Of a stretch of 64,000 nucleotides of DNA, positions 51,867 to 59,783 are shown piece by piece. Source of the DNA: Actinomadura opuntiae. Lineage in GTDB: Bacteria; Actinomycetota; Actinomycetes; Streptosporangiales; Streptosporangiaceae. Each line of letters begins with the position of its first letter. Position 1 is the stretch's first letter. The DNA is taken from contig NZ_JASNWF010000003.1 of NCBI RefSeq assembly GCF_030283205.1, positions 1-64,000 on the forward strand, in the 5' to 3' direction. The notes below the pieces were generated by a model, which saw only the letters and a program-made list of their open reading frames with translations, was not told the DNA's origin and made no database searches. A program made the translations under genes and the position numbers.

Positions 51867-52881
51867 GCGGGTCACGATCGCTCAGGTCGCCGAGCGGGCC
51901 GGGGTGTCCACCGCCACGGTGTCGCGCGTGCTGTCGGGCCGCGGGCCCGTGTCGGCCGGGGTCCAGCGCAGGGTCAGGAAGGCCGCCGACGAGCTCGGAT
52001 ACCAGGTCAACTCCATCGCCCGCGCGCTGCGCAACAGCCGCACCGACACCGTCGGCATGGTCGTGCCGAGCATCTCCAACCCGTTCTTCACCTCGCTGGT
52101 GGAGAGCGTCGAGCACGCCCTCGGCCGCGAGGGCAAGGAGCTGCTGCTCTGCGACGCGCGCTCCGACCCCGAAGTGGAGGCGCGGCGGCTCGCGACCCTC
52201 GTCGCCCGCAGCGTCGACGGCATCATCGTCAGCCCGAGCCACGGCACGCTGAGCGGCGCCGCCGTCCAGGAGACCGCGGGCCGGCTCCCGCTCGTCCAGC
52301 TCGACCGGTTCGTCGGCGGCACCAGCACCGACTGGGTGGGCGTCGACGACGTCGCCGCGATGCGCCAGGTCATGGACCACCTGCATGCGGGCGGGGCGCG
52401 ATCGGCTGCGTTCGCCGGCTCGCTGCTGACCAACTCCTCGACCGAGCAGCGCTTCGCCGGGTTCCGCCGCCGCGCCGAGGACCTCGGCATCGCCGTGGAC
52501 CCCGACCAGATCCTGCTCGGCGACTACAGCGTGGAATGGGGCGAGACCGCCGCCGCGCGGCTGATCGCCGCCGGCGACCTGCCCGACGCCATCGTGTGCG
52601 CCGACGACCTGATCGCGCTCGGCGTGACCCGGGCGTGCCGGGCGCACGGCGTGGACGTCCCCGGCCGGGTCCAGGTCACCGGGTACGACAACATCGAGTT
52701 CTCGCGGCTCAGCGAGCCCGCGCTGACCACCGTCGACCAGCCGCGCGACCGGATCGCCACCGAGGCCGTGCGGCTGCTGGCGGCCGCCGCGGGCGAGAAC
52801 GAGGCGGACCGCGGGCCGTCCGCGCACATCGCGCTCGTCCCGACCCTGGTGGTCAGGGACAGCACGCAGGCACGGGCCTGA
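51862..52881 (+). CDS. LacI/GalR-family repressor
   Basis: 339 aa. HTH and hinge at the N-terminus (VTIAQVAERAGVSTATVSRVLSGRGPVSAGVQRRVRKAADELGYQVN) and a periplasmic-binding-type effector domain (VGMVVPSISNPFFTSLVESVEHAL; VDGIIVSPSHGT; VQVTGYDNIEFSRLSEPALTTVDQPR). TTG start at 51862 is set by the Shine-Dalgarno and the first helix. It is divergent from the eight-gene operon and upstream of an M20 amidohydrolase on its own strand. Confidence 0.93.
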   Translation: MQRVTIAQVAERAGVSTATVSRVLSGRGPVSAGVQRRVRKAADELGYQVNSIARALRNSRTDTVGMVVPSISNPFFTSLVESVEHALGREGKELLLCDARSDPEVEARRLATLVARSVDGIIVSPSHGTLSGAAVQETAGRLPLVQLDRFVGGTSTDWVGVDDVAAMRQVMDHLHAGGARSAAFAGSLLTNSSTEQRFAGFRRRAEDLGIAVDPDQILLGDYSVEWGETAAARLIAAGDLPDAIVCADDLIALGVTRACRAHGVDVPGRVQVTGYDNIEFSRLSEPALTTVDQPRDRIATEAVRLLAAAAGENEADRGPSAHIALVPTLVVRDSTQARA

Positions 52882-52926
52882 GACTTCCCCGGCCGCCGGC
52901 CGGGCCCGGGAAGAGGAGGTCAGCAG

Positions 52927-54030
52927 ATGGGCGAGGCGCTCGATCTCGCGCGGCGGCTGGTGCGGATCGACACCCGGGGCGGCGGTGAGCGCGCGGCCGC
53001 CGACCTGGTCGCCGGCGTGCTCGACGCCGCCGGCTTCGACGTCCGCGTGGACGAGCCGGCCGAGGGGCGGGCGAACGTCGTGGCCCGGCACGGGCCCGCG
53101 GCACCGCGCGTCCCGGTCACCTTCACCGGGCATCTGGACACGGTGCCCGCCGATCCGTCCGGCTGGTCGTTCGACCCGCTGTGCGGAGACGTCCGCGACG
53201 GGCGGCTGCTCGGGCGCGGCAGCAGCGACATGAAGACGGGCGTCGCCTGCCAGATCGAGGCGGCCGTACGGGCCGTCCGAGACGGCCTGCCCGGACCTCA
53301 GCTGGTGTTCACGTTCGGGGAGGAGACCGGCTGCGACGGGGCTGCGGCGCTCGACCCGGCCGCGCTCGCCGCCACGGACCTGCTGGTCGTCGCCGAGCCG
53401 ACGGGGAACCGGACGGTCCTCGGCCACAAGGGCACGCTCTGGTTGAAGGCCACGGCGCGGGGCGTGTCCGCGCACGGATCCCGGCCCGAACTCGGCCGCA
53501 ACGCCCTCGCCGCGCTCGCAGGCGCGGCGACCCGCATCCACGCGCACGCCGGCTGGCCGGTGAGCCCCACGCACGGGCCCGCGACGGTCAACGTGGGCAC
53601 CTTCCACGCCGGCGTGCAACCGAACCTGGTGCCCGACCGCGCCGAGATGCGGCTGGACGTCCGCACCGTCCCCGGCTTCGGCGCGGACGAGGCGGTCGCG
53701 GTGATCTCCGGGCTGTGCGGCGAGGAGGTCGAGATCGAACGGCTCGTGGACCTGCCCGGCGTGGCCACCGACCCCGCCGCGCCCGGCGTGCCGGAGGTCC
53801 TGGACCTGCTCGCTCCCGGCTCCTCCGGGGCCCCGCCCGAGTACGCGACGTACTTCACCGACGCGTCGGTGCTGGCGGGCCTGCTCGGCGGGCCGCACGT
53901 GGTGATCTACGGGCCCGGCGACCCCGAGCAGGCGCACGTGACGGACGAGACGTGCTCGGTCGCGCGGATCGACGCCGCGTCCGAGGCGCTCTACCGCCTG
54001 CTGGCCGCCCGCCCGCGCTTCGCGGCGTGA
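52927..54030 (+). CDS. M20-family amidohydrolase/deacylase (ArgE/DapE/CPG2-like)
   Basis: 367 aa. Metal and catalytic motifs: TFTGHLDTVPADPSGW (His/Asp), LGRGSSDMKTGVACQ (bridging Asp), TFGEETGCDGAA (Glu-Glu), VVAEPTGN. A dimerisation/lid segment with LKATARGVSAHGSRPELGRNAL follows. GAGGAGG precedes ATG 52927, 45 bp after lacI, so both are probably in one transcript. It would remove an N-acyl group or hydrolyse an amide, likely on the same compound that the divergent operon imports. Confidence 0.88.
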   Translation: MGEALDLARRLVRIDTRGGGERAAADLVAGVLDAAGFDVRVDEPAEGRANVVARHGPAAPRVPVTFTGHLDTVPADPSGWSFDPLCGDVRDGRLLGRGSSDMKTGVACQIEAAVRAVRDGLPGPQLVFTFGEETGCDGAAALDPAALAATDLLVVAEPTGNRTVLGHKGTLWLKATARGVSAHGSRPELGRNALAALAGAATRIHAHAGWPVSPTHGPATVNVGTFHAGVQPNLVPDRAEMRLDVRTVPGFGADEAVAVISGLCGEEVEIERLVDLPGVATDPAAPGVPEVLDLLAPGSSGAPPEYATYFTDASVLAGLLGGPHVVIYGPGDPEQAHVTDETCSVARIDAASEALYRLLAARPRFAA

Positions 54031-54063
54031 CGCGGACTGGGCGACGGAGCCCGCACGCATGAC

Positions 54064-54098
54064 GACGTCCCGGCGATCGGAGTGATCGCCGGGACGTC
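54064..54098 (+). terminator. Terminator after the M20 gene
   Basis: GACGTCCCGGCGATC (54064-54078), loop GGAGT, GATCGCCGGGACGTC (54084-54098): a perfect 15-bp stem 34 bp after the stop, followed by CTCATTCC. It closes the lacI-M20 transcript. Two further imperfect palindromes, GTGAGGCGGCTCAC (54150) and GTGAGGCCGCTCAC (54188), lie beyond it near the stop of the convergent gene. Confidence 0.8.
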
Positions 54099-54205
54099 CT
54101 CATTCCATGCGCTCCGGCAGCCCTGCCGGAAGAGCCGCTGAGGCTCGGAGTGAGGCGGCTCACGGAAGCGTCGCACAGGGGTTCCCCGTGAGGCCGCTCA
54201 CACCG

Positions 54206-54874
54206 TCAGCCCAGGGGCTGCGGGTCACCCTTGGTGCCCGGGCCGGAGCCCCACGACAGGACCTGCCACTTGACGCCCTGGAGGTGTCCCTCGCCGGTGC
54301 CGGCGTCGTACTTGCTGTCCGGCTTCTCGCCGTCGAGCAGGTAGCGGAAGGTGTAGGTGTCGAGGTCGAGCATGACGCCGTCGTGCGAGGGCGCGCCGGG
54401 CCCGCGGTCGCCGATGAAGCCGGTGATGCTGCGGCCGTGGTAGGTGACCTTGACCTTGGTGTTCAGCGGCCAGCTGGGGCTGGCGAACAGGCCCTTCTGC
54501 ATGGGCTTGCCGCTGGCGGGGGCGCCGGTGTCGCCGTTGATGCCGGAGCCGTCGTCCCAGAAGTAGGACGCGGTGGTCGTGCCGCTGAGGATCGCCTTCG
54601 GGCCGTCGTCGGCCTTCTTCTTGGCGGCCGACGGCTTGGACTTCTCGTCCTTGGAGGCGGCCTTCGAGCGGGACTCGGCCAGGGTCTTGGAGGCGGTGTC
54701 CTTCTTGGGGGCCTTGTTCTGCTGCGCGGCCATGTCCTGCTGCTGCGCGAGGAGCTTGTCGGGCTGGGGAGCGGAGTCGTCGTGGCTGGCGGCCGCCACA
54801 CCGCCCACAAGCATCCCGGCAAGAGCCGCGCCGGTGACACCGGTCAACACGCGATTGATCGTCCGCTGCTGCAT
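54206..54874 (-). CDS. Secreted DPBB/RlpA-like protein
   Basis: 222 aa. Signal peptide (MQQRTINRVLTGVTGAALAGMLVGGVAAAS), then a charged Lys/Ala/Gln linker (about 35-95), then a compact domain with ASYFWDDGSGINGDTGAPASG, VKVTYHGRSITGFIGDRGPGAPS and MLDLDTYTFRYLL. The GxxxxxFIGDRGP / LDLD pattern is that of double-psi beta-barrel RlpA-like folds that act on or bind peptidoglycan. The catalytic Asp candidate is in GDRG. A start at ATG 54874 is set by AAGGAT upstream. The ~365-nt leader and promoter at 55248-55276 suggest post-transcriptional control. Confidence 0.75.
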   Translation of the reverse strand: MQQRTINRVLTGVTGAALAGMLVGGVAAASHDDSAPQPDKLLAQQQDMAAQQNKAPKKDTASKTLAESRSKAASKDEKSKPSAAKKKADDGPKAILSGTTTASYFWDDGSGINGDTGAPASGKPMQKGLFASPSWPLNTKVKVTYHGRSITGFIGDRGPGAPSHDGVMLDLDTYTFRYLLDGEKPDSKYDAGTGEGHLQGVKWQVLSWGSGPGTKGDPQPLG

Positions 54875-55247
54875 ATGGATCCTTAGTTCGGCGTACAGGG
54901 CTGCCGTTCCGGCGCCGGAGCACAGGGGTCGTCCGGGCATGCGGAACGGGGTCCGAGACTCGGGACTCGGAATGCCGCCGCGAAAGGGAACCCGCGTCGG
55001 ATCGGCCCGCGGGCATGGCGGACCGCGCTCGCGTCCGACCGCGCACGCCCGTCATGGGGCGATGCGCGCGAAGCGGGCTTCGATGAAGCGGGAAGGAATG
55101 CCGACCGGGGGCTCGGTGGCCTGCCACGGTCACGGCCGGTGCATGGTACGGCCGTGGTTCGGCGGAGGGATCCCGCCTGGCGGGCGGGAGGCGACGGCTA
55201 TGCGATTGGCCAGGTCAACGGTGCTTTGACCTCGACCTGGCGTTGAC
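54875..55247 (-). promoter_or_regulatory. Long 5' leader of the DPBB gene with start-proximal hairpin
   Basis: No ORF is supported here. From a candidate start near 55240 the leader runs ~365 nt to the ATG. It begins with a hairpin (GCCAGGTC at 55234-55241 on the minus strand, GACCTGGC pairing at 55209-55216, with inner GGTCAA/TTGACC) and contains CCGTTCC...GGAACGG near 54905-54950. I do not find the conserved GGGGTGAATC or CAGCTAACC blocks of the c-di-AMP (ydaO) riboswitch, which often precedes such genes in actinobacteria. Confidence 0.45.
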
Positions 55248-55276
55248 TATATCCGGCATTACCGCGCTTGAGTCAA
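55248..55276 (-). promoter_or_regulatory. Promoter of the DPBB gene
   Basis: Minus-strand -35 TTGACT (55271-55276), 17-nt spacer, -10 GATATA (55248-55253); an overlapping TATAGT at 55246-55251 with 19-nt spacing is an alternative. It lies in a locally AT-rich stretch of the otherwise empty 55.2-55.5 kb gap. Confidence 0.6.
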
Positions 55277-55387
55277 ATGGGCGATTTCTTTACCTTTGCC
55301 CAGGTAGATCCTCTTCTAGGGAGGTCGGCCGGATCGCCTTTCTCGCAGGGGATCCGGGCGAGTGCGCCGCCCGGCGGCCGCACAGAA

Positions 55388-55408
55388 AAGATCTTAAAGA
55401 ACGATCTT
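55388..55408. repeat. Inverted repeat in AT-rich intergenic patch
   Basis: AAGATC-N9-GATCTT (55388-55408) within TTAAAGAACGATCTTATG, unusually AT-rich for this genome. It lies between the promoter above and the terminator at 55548. No gene is attached; it may be an operator or a fragment of a removed gene. Apart from this I see nothing coding in 55277-55547. Confidence 0.5.
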
Positions 55409-55547
55409 ATGCGGTGGGAATGATCGCTATGCGACGTCCGGAGCGCCGGCGAGAGGGGCGCCGGGAGAGCCAATGATCAAAGGGCGGGGCGCTGGCGCCG
55501 GGGCACACGAGGGCGGCCCGGAGCGACATCCGATGGGCACACCGAAA

Positions 55548-55573
55548 AGCCCGTCCGGCTTTCCGGACGGGCT
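55548..55573 (-). terminator. Terminator of the 55680 gene
   Basis: AGCCCGTCCGG (55548-55558), loop of four, CCGGACGGGCT (55563-55573): a perfect 11-bp stem. On the minus strand it is followed by TTTTC, so it serves the leftward transcript from 56147. Confidence 0.8.
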
Positions 55574-55679
55574 ACGGGATGCGAACAGGCCCTGTGCGCA
55601 GGGCGCTCTCGAGAAGGCCCGGCGACGACCGCGCAGGAGGCGGGCGCCGGGCCGTGGACCGCGCGCGGCGGCCCGGGTG

Positions 55680-56147
55680 TCAGCGCGTCGGGTAGACCGA
55701 CGGCACCAGCGGGGTCGGTCCCGTCCCGCCGGCGAACACCGGGTTGACGGCCGGCGCCTCGGCGAACGGGGACTCCGCGTAGGGAGGCTGCGCGAAGTCC
55801 GGCTGGGCGAACTGGGCGGCGGCCACGATCGGCTGGTACGGCGCGGGAGCCGCCTGCGGAGCGCCCGGCGGGGGCACCGGAGGCGGTACGTGGGAGCCGT
55901 CGGCGCGGCGCGGTTCCGGCGCCGGAGGAACCGTCCGATCCGTGCGGCGCTCGGCCAGGACGGCCATCAGCGCGCGGGCGGTGTCGGCGTCCATCCGGAG
56001 CAGGACGCTGGGCGTGCCTGCCTGGTCGACGAACGGGGAGACCGAGGGGGCTGCGGGGAGCCGGGGCAGCGCCGCCCGCATCTCCTCGCGGAGATCCTGG
56101 GCCAGCCGCAGCGCCTGTCGGTCACTGTCGCTCAAGTGTGCGGTCAT
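55680..56147 (-). CDS. Hypothetical protein with Pro/Ala-rich tail
   Basis: 155 aa, family not recognised. Residues 1-65 look helical and ordered (ALRLAQDLREEMRAALPRL; LLRMDADTARALMAVLAERR); residues about 75-155 are Pro/Ala/Phe-rich with repeats of the AQFAQPDFAQPPYAESPFAEAP type, probably disordered. No signal peptide or membrane segment. Start ATG 56147, own terminator at 55548; a separate unit between the DPBB and siderophore genes. Confidence 0.65.
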   Translation of the reverse strand: MTAHLSDSDRQALRLAQDLREEMRAALPRLPAAPSVSPFVDQAGTPSVLLRMDADTARALMAVLAERRTDRTVPPAPEPRRADGSHVPPPVPPPGAPQAAPAPYQPIVAAAQFAQPDFAQPPYAESPFAEAPAVNPVFAGGTGPTPLVPSVYPTR

Positions 56148-56283
56148 CGCGATCTCCGGGCGAGTTCACGTGCGGGGGGTCCGGGGCAATCCTGCTAGGA
56201 ATGGCGTGCAGGTGCAAGGGCTGATGCACGTGCATTTTACGAAATATCGCCCCGTAACCCCCGCCCGCGCCGCTCGTTGGCGA

Positions 56284-57054
56284 TCAGTCCAGGCCGCGCC
56301 TGCCGGGCGTCCAGTACGGCTTGACCAGCACGGATCTGCGCGGCCAGCCGCGTTCGCGGACCAGATGGGCGCGCACGGCCTGCACGGTGCGTGCCTCCCC
56401 GGCCACGTAGGCGCACCCCGGCTCTTCGGGAAGATCCAGCCGGCGCACCGCGTCCACGAGGATCTCCGACGACGCGGCGGAGGCGTCCCCGCGCCGGCAC
56501 CAGGACAGCTCCTCCGCCCTCGGCAGCGGGAGCCGGTGCTCCGGCTCCGCGATCTCCACCGCGCCATGGACGCGCTCGTCGCGACCGACGGCGCGCAGCA
56601 TCGCGCCGAAGGTGACCGAGGCCGTCTCCTCCCCCGCGAAGAGGTGGTACGGGGCGGGGCGCAGGCCGAACGAGCCCTCCGGCTTGTTGAAGACGACCTC
56701 CTCACCAGGCCGGACGGTCCGCGCCCACCGCGCGCCCGGCCCGGCGCCCGCGTGGTCCATGACGCACAGTTCCAGCACGCCGGAGGCAGCGTCGTAGTCC
56801 CACACGGAATAGGTGCGCAGCGCGTCGCGCACCTTGCCGCTGATCCACGTCTTGGCGGAGGTGATGTCCACCACGTGCAGGCGGATGTGCTGGCCGGGCC
56901 GCCACTCCAGCCCGGGGACGCCGCCGATCCTGATCCAGCGCATGCGTCCCGGTGCGGGCCGGACGTCCTCGACACGGCCCCGGACGAACATCCTGTCCAG
57001 CAGCCTGCCGCGGACGCCGCACGCGGGCGGGCTCGGTTCCACGGTCATCGTCAC
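56284..57054 (-). CDS. Siderophore-interacting protein (FAD ferric-siderophore reductase)
   Basis: 256 aa. N-terminal FAD-binding barrel with LRTYSVWDYD (RxYS motif), then FNKPEGSFGLRPAPYHLFAGEETASVTFGAML and C-terminal SIP domain (CAYVAGEARTVQAVRAHLVRERGWPRRSVLVKPYWTPGRRGLD). The R-x-Y-S and GE-x5-R elements define the ViuB/YqjH family, which reduces Fe(III)-siderophores to release iron in the cytoplasm. Start ATG 57054. It lies 49 bp downstream of the MFS gene on the same strand, across an inverted repeat. Confidence 0.92.
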   Translation of the reverse strand: MTMTVEPSPPACGVRGRLLDRMFVRGRVEDVRPAPGRMRWIRIGGVPGLEWRPGQHIRLHVVDITSAKTWISGKVRDALRTYSVWDYDAASGVLELCVMDHAGAGPGARWARTVRPGEEVVFNKPEGSFGLRPAPYHLFAGEETASVTFGAMLRAVGRDERVHGAVEIAEPEHRLPLPRAEELSWCRRGDASAASSEILVDAVRRLDLPEEPGCAYVAGEARTVQAVRAHLVRERGWPRRSVLVKPYWTPGRRGLD

Positions 57055-57071
57055 CCCTCTCGATGTCGCGT

Positions 57072-57101
57072 TATATCGCGTATTCGATGGAACACGATAT
57101 A
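57072..57101. promoter_or_regulatory. Inverted repeat between MFS and SIP genes
   Basis: TATATCG (57072-57078) and CGATATA (57095-57101), 16 nt apart, in an AT-rich gap upstream of the siderophore-interacting gene; an overlapping CGCGTTATATCGCG adds symmetry. Such GATATA-type sites suit PadR- or TetR-like repressors. No such repressor is encoded nearby; iron control by a DtxR/IdeR box is not evident. Confidence 0.5.
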
Positions 57102-57103
57102 TC

Positions 57104-58630
57104 TCATTCGCCGTCGCGGCCAGAGCCCTCGGGCGCGTTCCGGCGCGGAAGCCCCAGGGCGACGAGCACCGCGGCCGCGCAGGCGATCACCCCGACCACG
57201 CGGAATCCCGACGACATCGCCCCGGTGAACGCGGCGATCACCTGCTGGTGCGCCTCCTGGCCGGCGCCGTTCGCGTCCGCCGCGGCGATCGCCTCGCCGG
57301 CCGAGTGGGCGTGCCCGGCGAGCGCCGGCGGCAGGGCGTCCGCGAACCGGGCGGTCAGCACCGTCCCCAGGACCGCGACGCCGAGCGCGCTGCCGATCTC
57401 CCGCGCGGCGCCGTTCAGCCCGGACCCGAGCCCAGCGCGCCCGGGCGGGAGCGCGGACATCACGCCGACCGACAGCGGCGGCACGCACAACCCCATGCCG
57501 ACCGACATGACCAGCAGGTCGACCGCGTAGACCGGGTACGGCGTGGAGGCGTCGGCGAGCGAGAGCAGGCCGAGGCCGCCGGCGATGACGAGCAGGCCCG
57601 TGGTGATCAGCGGGCGGTTCCCGAACCGGTGGCCCAGGCCGACGCTACGCCGGGACACCACGATCATCCCGACGACGACCGGGCTGATCGCCACGCCGGT
57701 GACCAGGGGCGTGTAGCCCTTGGCGTACTGCAGGTACTGGGCGTTGACGAAGAACAGCGCGAACAGGCTGAAGAACGCCGCACCGATGCCGAGGACGCCG
57801 CTGCGCAACGCCGCGCCGGCGAACATGCGCGGGTCGAGCAGTGGGTGCGCGGCGCGCATCGCGTGAGCGCCGAAGACCGCCAGCAGGACGGCGGCGCAGC
57901 CGAACCCGCCCAGCACCGGCGCGGACGCCCAGCCGCGCTCGGACCCCTCGATGATCCCGAAGAGCAGGGCGAACAGGGCCGCGGTGAGCAGCAGCGCGCC
58001 GGGGACGTCCAGATCGGCGCGGTGCCGCTCGCCCACCGGCGCGGCCCAGGCCACCAGCCCGGCCAGGACGGCGGCGGCGGCCGCGCCCGCGAGGAACAGG
58101 CACTGCCAGGGCAGCCACTGCAGCACCGCTCCCCCGGCGAGGTTGCCGACGGCGCCCGCGACTCCGGTGGCGGCCGTCCAGACGGCGATGGCCTGCGGGC
58201 GCCGTGCCGGCTCGGTCACCTGGAGCAGCAGCGACAGCGTCGCGGGCATGATCAGTGCGGCCCCGACACCGGTGACCAGCCGCCCGGCCAGCAGCACGGC
58301 GACGGCGGGCGCGGCGGCCGACAGCACGCATCCGGCGGCGAAGACGCCGAGCCCGGCAAGCAGGGCGCCCTTGCGACCGAACCGGTCACCGGCGGCGCCG
58401 GCCGGGATCAGCAGGCAGCCGAACACCAGGACGTAGGAGTCGACGATCCACAGCAGGCCCGTCGCCGACGGGTGCAGGCCGCTCGCCGACAGCTTGGGGA
58501 TCGACAGGTTGATCGCCGCGACCGTCGCCACGACCAGGACCACGCACGCCGACATCAGCGGCGGCATGGCGCGCCGGGCGGCGCTTCCCCGGTCCGGCGG
58601 CGCGGCGGCGCGGACGGCATCGATCGTCAT
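57104..58630 (-). CDS. MFS multidrug exporter (DHA2/EmrB-QacA type)
   Basis: 508 aa with about 14 transmembrane helices. Motif A is GDRFGRKGALLAG near residue 85; motif C-like GVGAALIMPATLSLL near 115 marks an antiporter exporter. GAGGAAC precedes ATG 58630. Divergent from a LysR gene that probably controls it. With the siderophore-interacting gene behind it, siderophore export plus iron release is one reading; drug export is the default family role. Confidence 0.92.
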   Translation of the reverse strand: MTIDAVRAAAPPDRGSAARRAMPPLMSACVVLVVATVAAINLSIPKLSASGLHPSATGLLWIVDSYVLVFGCLLIPAGAAGDRFGRKGALLAGLGVFAAGCVLSAAAPAVAVLLAGRLVTGVGAALIMPATLSLLLQVTEPARRPQAIAVWTAATGVAGAVGNLAGGAVLQWLPWQCLFLAGAAAAAVLAGLVAWAAPVGERHRADLDVPGALLLTAALFALLFGIIEGSERGWASAPVLGGFGCAAVLLAVFGAHAMRAAHPLLDPRMFAGAALRSGVLGIGAAFFSLFALFFVNAQYLQYAKGYTPLVTGVAISPVVVGMIVVSRRSVGLGHRFGNRPLITTGLLVIAGGLGLLSLADASTPYPVYAVDLLVMSVGMGLCVPPLSVGVMSALPPGRAGLGSGLNGAAREIGSALGVAVLGTVLTARFADALPPALAGHAHSAGEAIAAADANGAGQEAHQQVIAAFTGAMSSGFRVVGVIACAAAVLVALGLPRRNAPEGSGRDGE

Positions 58631-58798
58631 GAAGGGTTCCTCGGATTCGCTCGCGGGCGCGCACGGGCGCGCCTGAAGGGGCTGAGCAGGAAGGTGCGGG
58701 GCGGGGATCCGGCCGCGCGCGCCGCCTCCGCGATCTCCAACGTAGGCTCGTGGCGACTTGCTTTCAAATGCATCTTTTGCACGTGAGGAATGCGTTTC

Positions 58799-59707
58799 AT
58801 GCACTCCAGGCTGGACCTGAACCTGCTGGTCGCCCTCGACGCGCTGCTGGAGGAGGGCAGCGTGACCGGCGCCGCCGAGCGCCTGCACCTGTCGGGGCCG
58901 GCGATGAGCCGGACCCTCGGCCGGATCCGCAAGGCGATCGGTGATCCCGTCCTGGTGCGTTCGGGCCGCGCCATGGTGCCGACTCCGCGCGCGCTTGCGA
59001 TGCGCGCGGAAGTCCATGAACTCGTGCAGCGCGCCTACACGCTGTTCTCCGAGGACGACGCCTTCTCTCCGCGCGCGCTGGAGGGCACCTTCACTTTGCA
59101 GGCGGAGGAGGGGACCATCTCCGTCCTGTCCGGCCCGCTCCTCGAGCGGATCGCAGAGGACGCGCCCGGCGTGAGGCTGCGCTTCCTAGGGGAGGGGCCG
59201 CGGGACACGCATCTGCTGCGGCGCGCGTCGATCGACCTGGAGATCGGCGTGATCACCGACGAGGCGCCGGACACGAGGGTCGAGCCGCTGCTGGAGGACC
59301 GCTTCTCCTCCGTGGTCCGCCCCGGGCATCCGCTCGCGGACAGGGAGGTGCCCCTGGACGCCTGGTGCGCGGCGAAGCAGGTGACCAACACGCGGCGCGG
59401 CCGCCTCGCCGGGCCCATCGACGAACTCCTCGCCGGCATGGGCCGGTCCAGGCGCGTCGCCGGGACGGTCCCGACGGTCGCCGCCGCACTGCTCGTCGTC
59501 CGGGGGACCGACCTGCTGGGGTTCGCCGCCGAGCGGCTGCACAGGCCCCTGGTGGAGCGGCTCGGCCTGGTGTGGGTGCCGATCCCCTTCCCCATGCCGC
59601 CGTTGAACCTGTCCCTCGCCTGGCACGCGCGCTACGACGCCGACCCCGCCCACGCATGGCTCCGCCGGTGCGTCCGCGAGACCGTCGCGGACATCGTCGG
59701 CGGGTAG
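58799..59707 (+). CDS. LysR-family transcriptional regulator
   Basis: 302 aa. N-terminal winged HTH (LDLNLLVALDALLEEGSVTGAAERLHLSGPAMSRTLGRIRKAIGDPVLVR) and a two-lobed effector domain. Start ATG 58799 gives a better spacing to GTGAGG than ATG 58790. The divergent gap to the MFS gene (168 bp) has the symmetric TGCATCTTTTGCA (58769-58781), a T-N11-A-type candidate site. Confidence 0.9.
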   Translation: MHSRLDLNLLVALDALLEEGSVTGAAERLHLSGPAMSRTLGRIRKAIGDPVLVRSGRAMVPTPRALAMRAEVHELVQRAYTLFSEDDAFSPRALEGTFTLQAEEGTISVLSGPLLERIAEDAPGVRLRFLGEGPRDTHLLRRASIDLEIGVITDEAPDTRVEPLLEDRFSSVVRPGHPLADREVPLDAWCAAKQVTNTRRGRLAGPIDELLAGMGRSRRVAGTVPTVAAALLVVRGTDLLGFAAERLHRPLVERLGLVWVPIPFPMPPLNLSLAWHARYDADPAHAWLRRCVRETVADIVGG

Positions 59708-59783
59708 GGGCCCTTAGCGCGTCGGTAAGGTCGGCATCTGGGAACGTTCTCGGCCCTGCCGAGACCTGCGCGAAGGCGGATCG

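Noticed and set aside
54875..55247. c-di-AMP (ydaO) riboswitch expected before a secreted wall protein
   Set aside because: None of the conserved blocks could be found on the minus strand; only generic hairpins.
55243..55476. 77-codon rightward ORF in the intergenic gap
   Set aside because: It runs through the promoter and inverted repeat, has no ribosome site and no coding composition.
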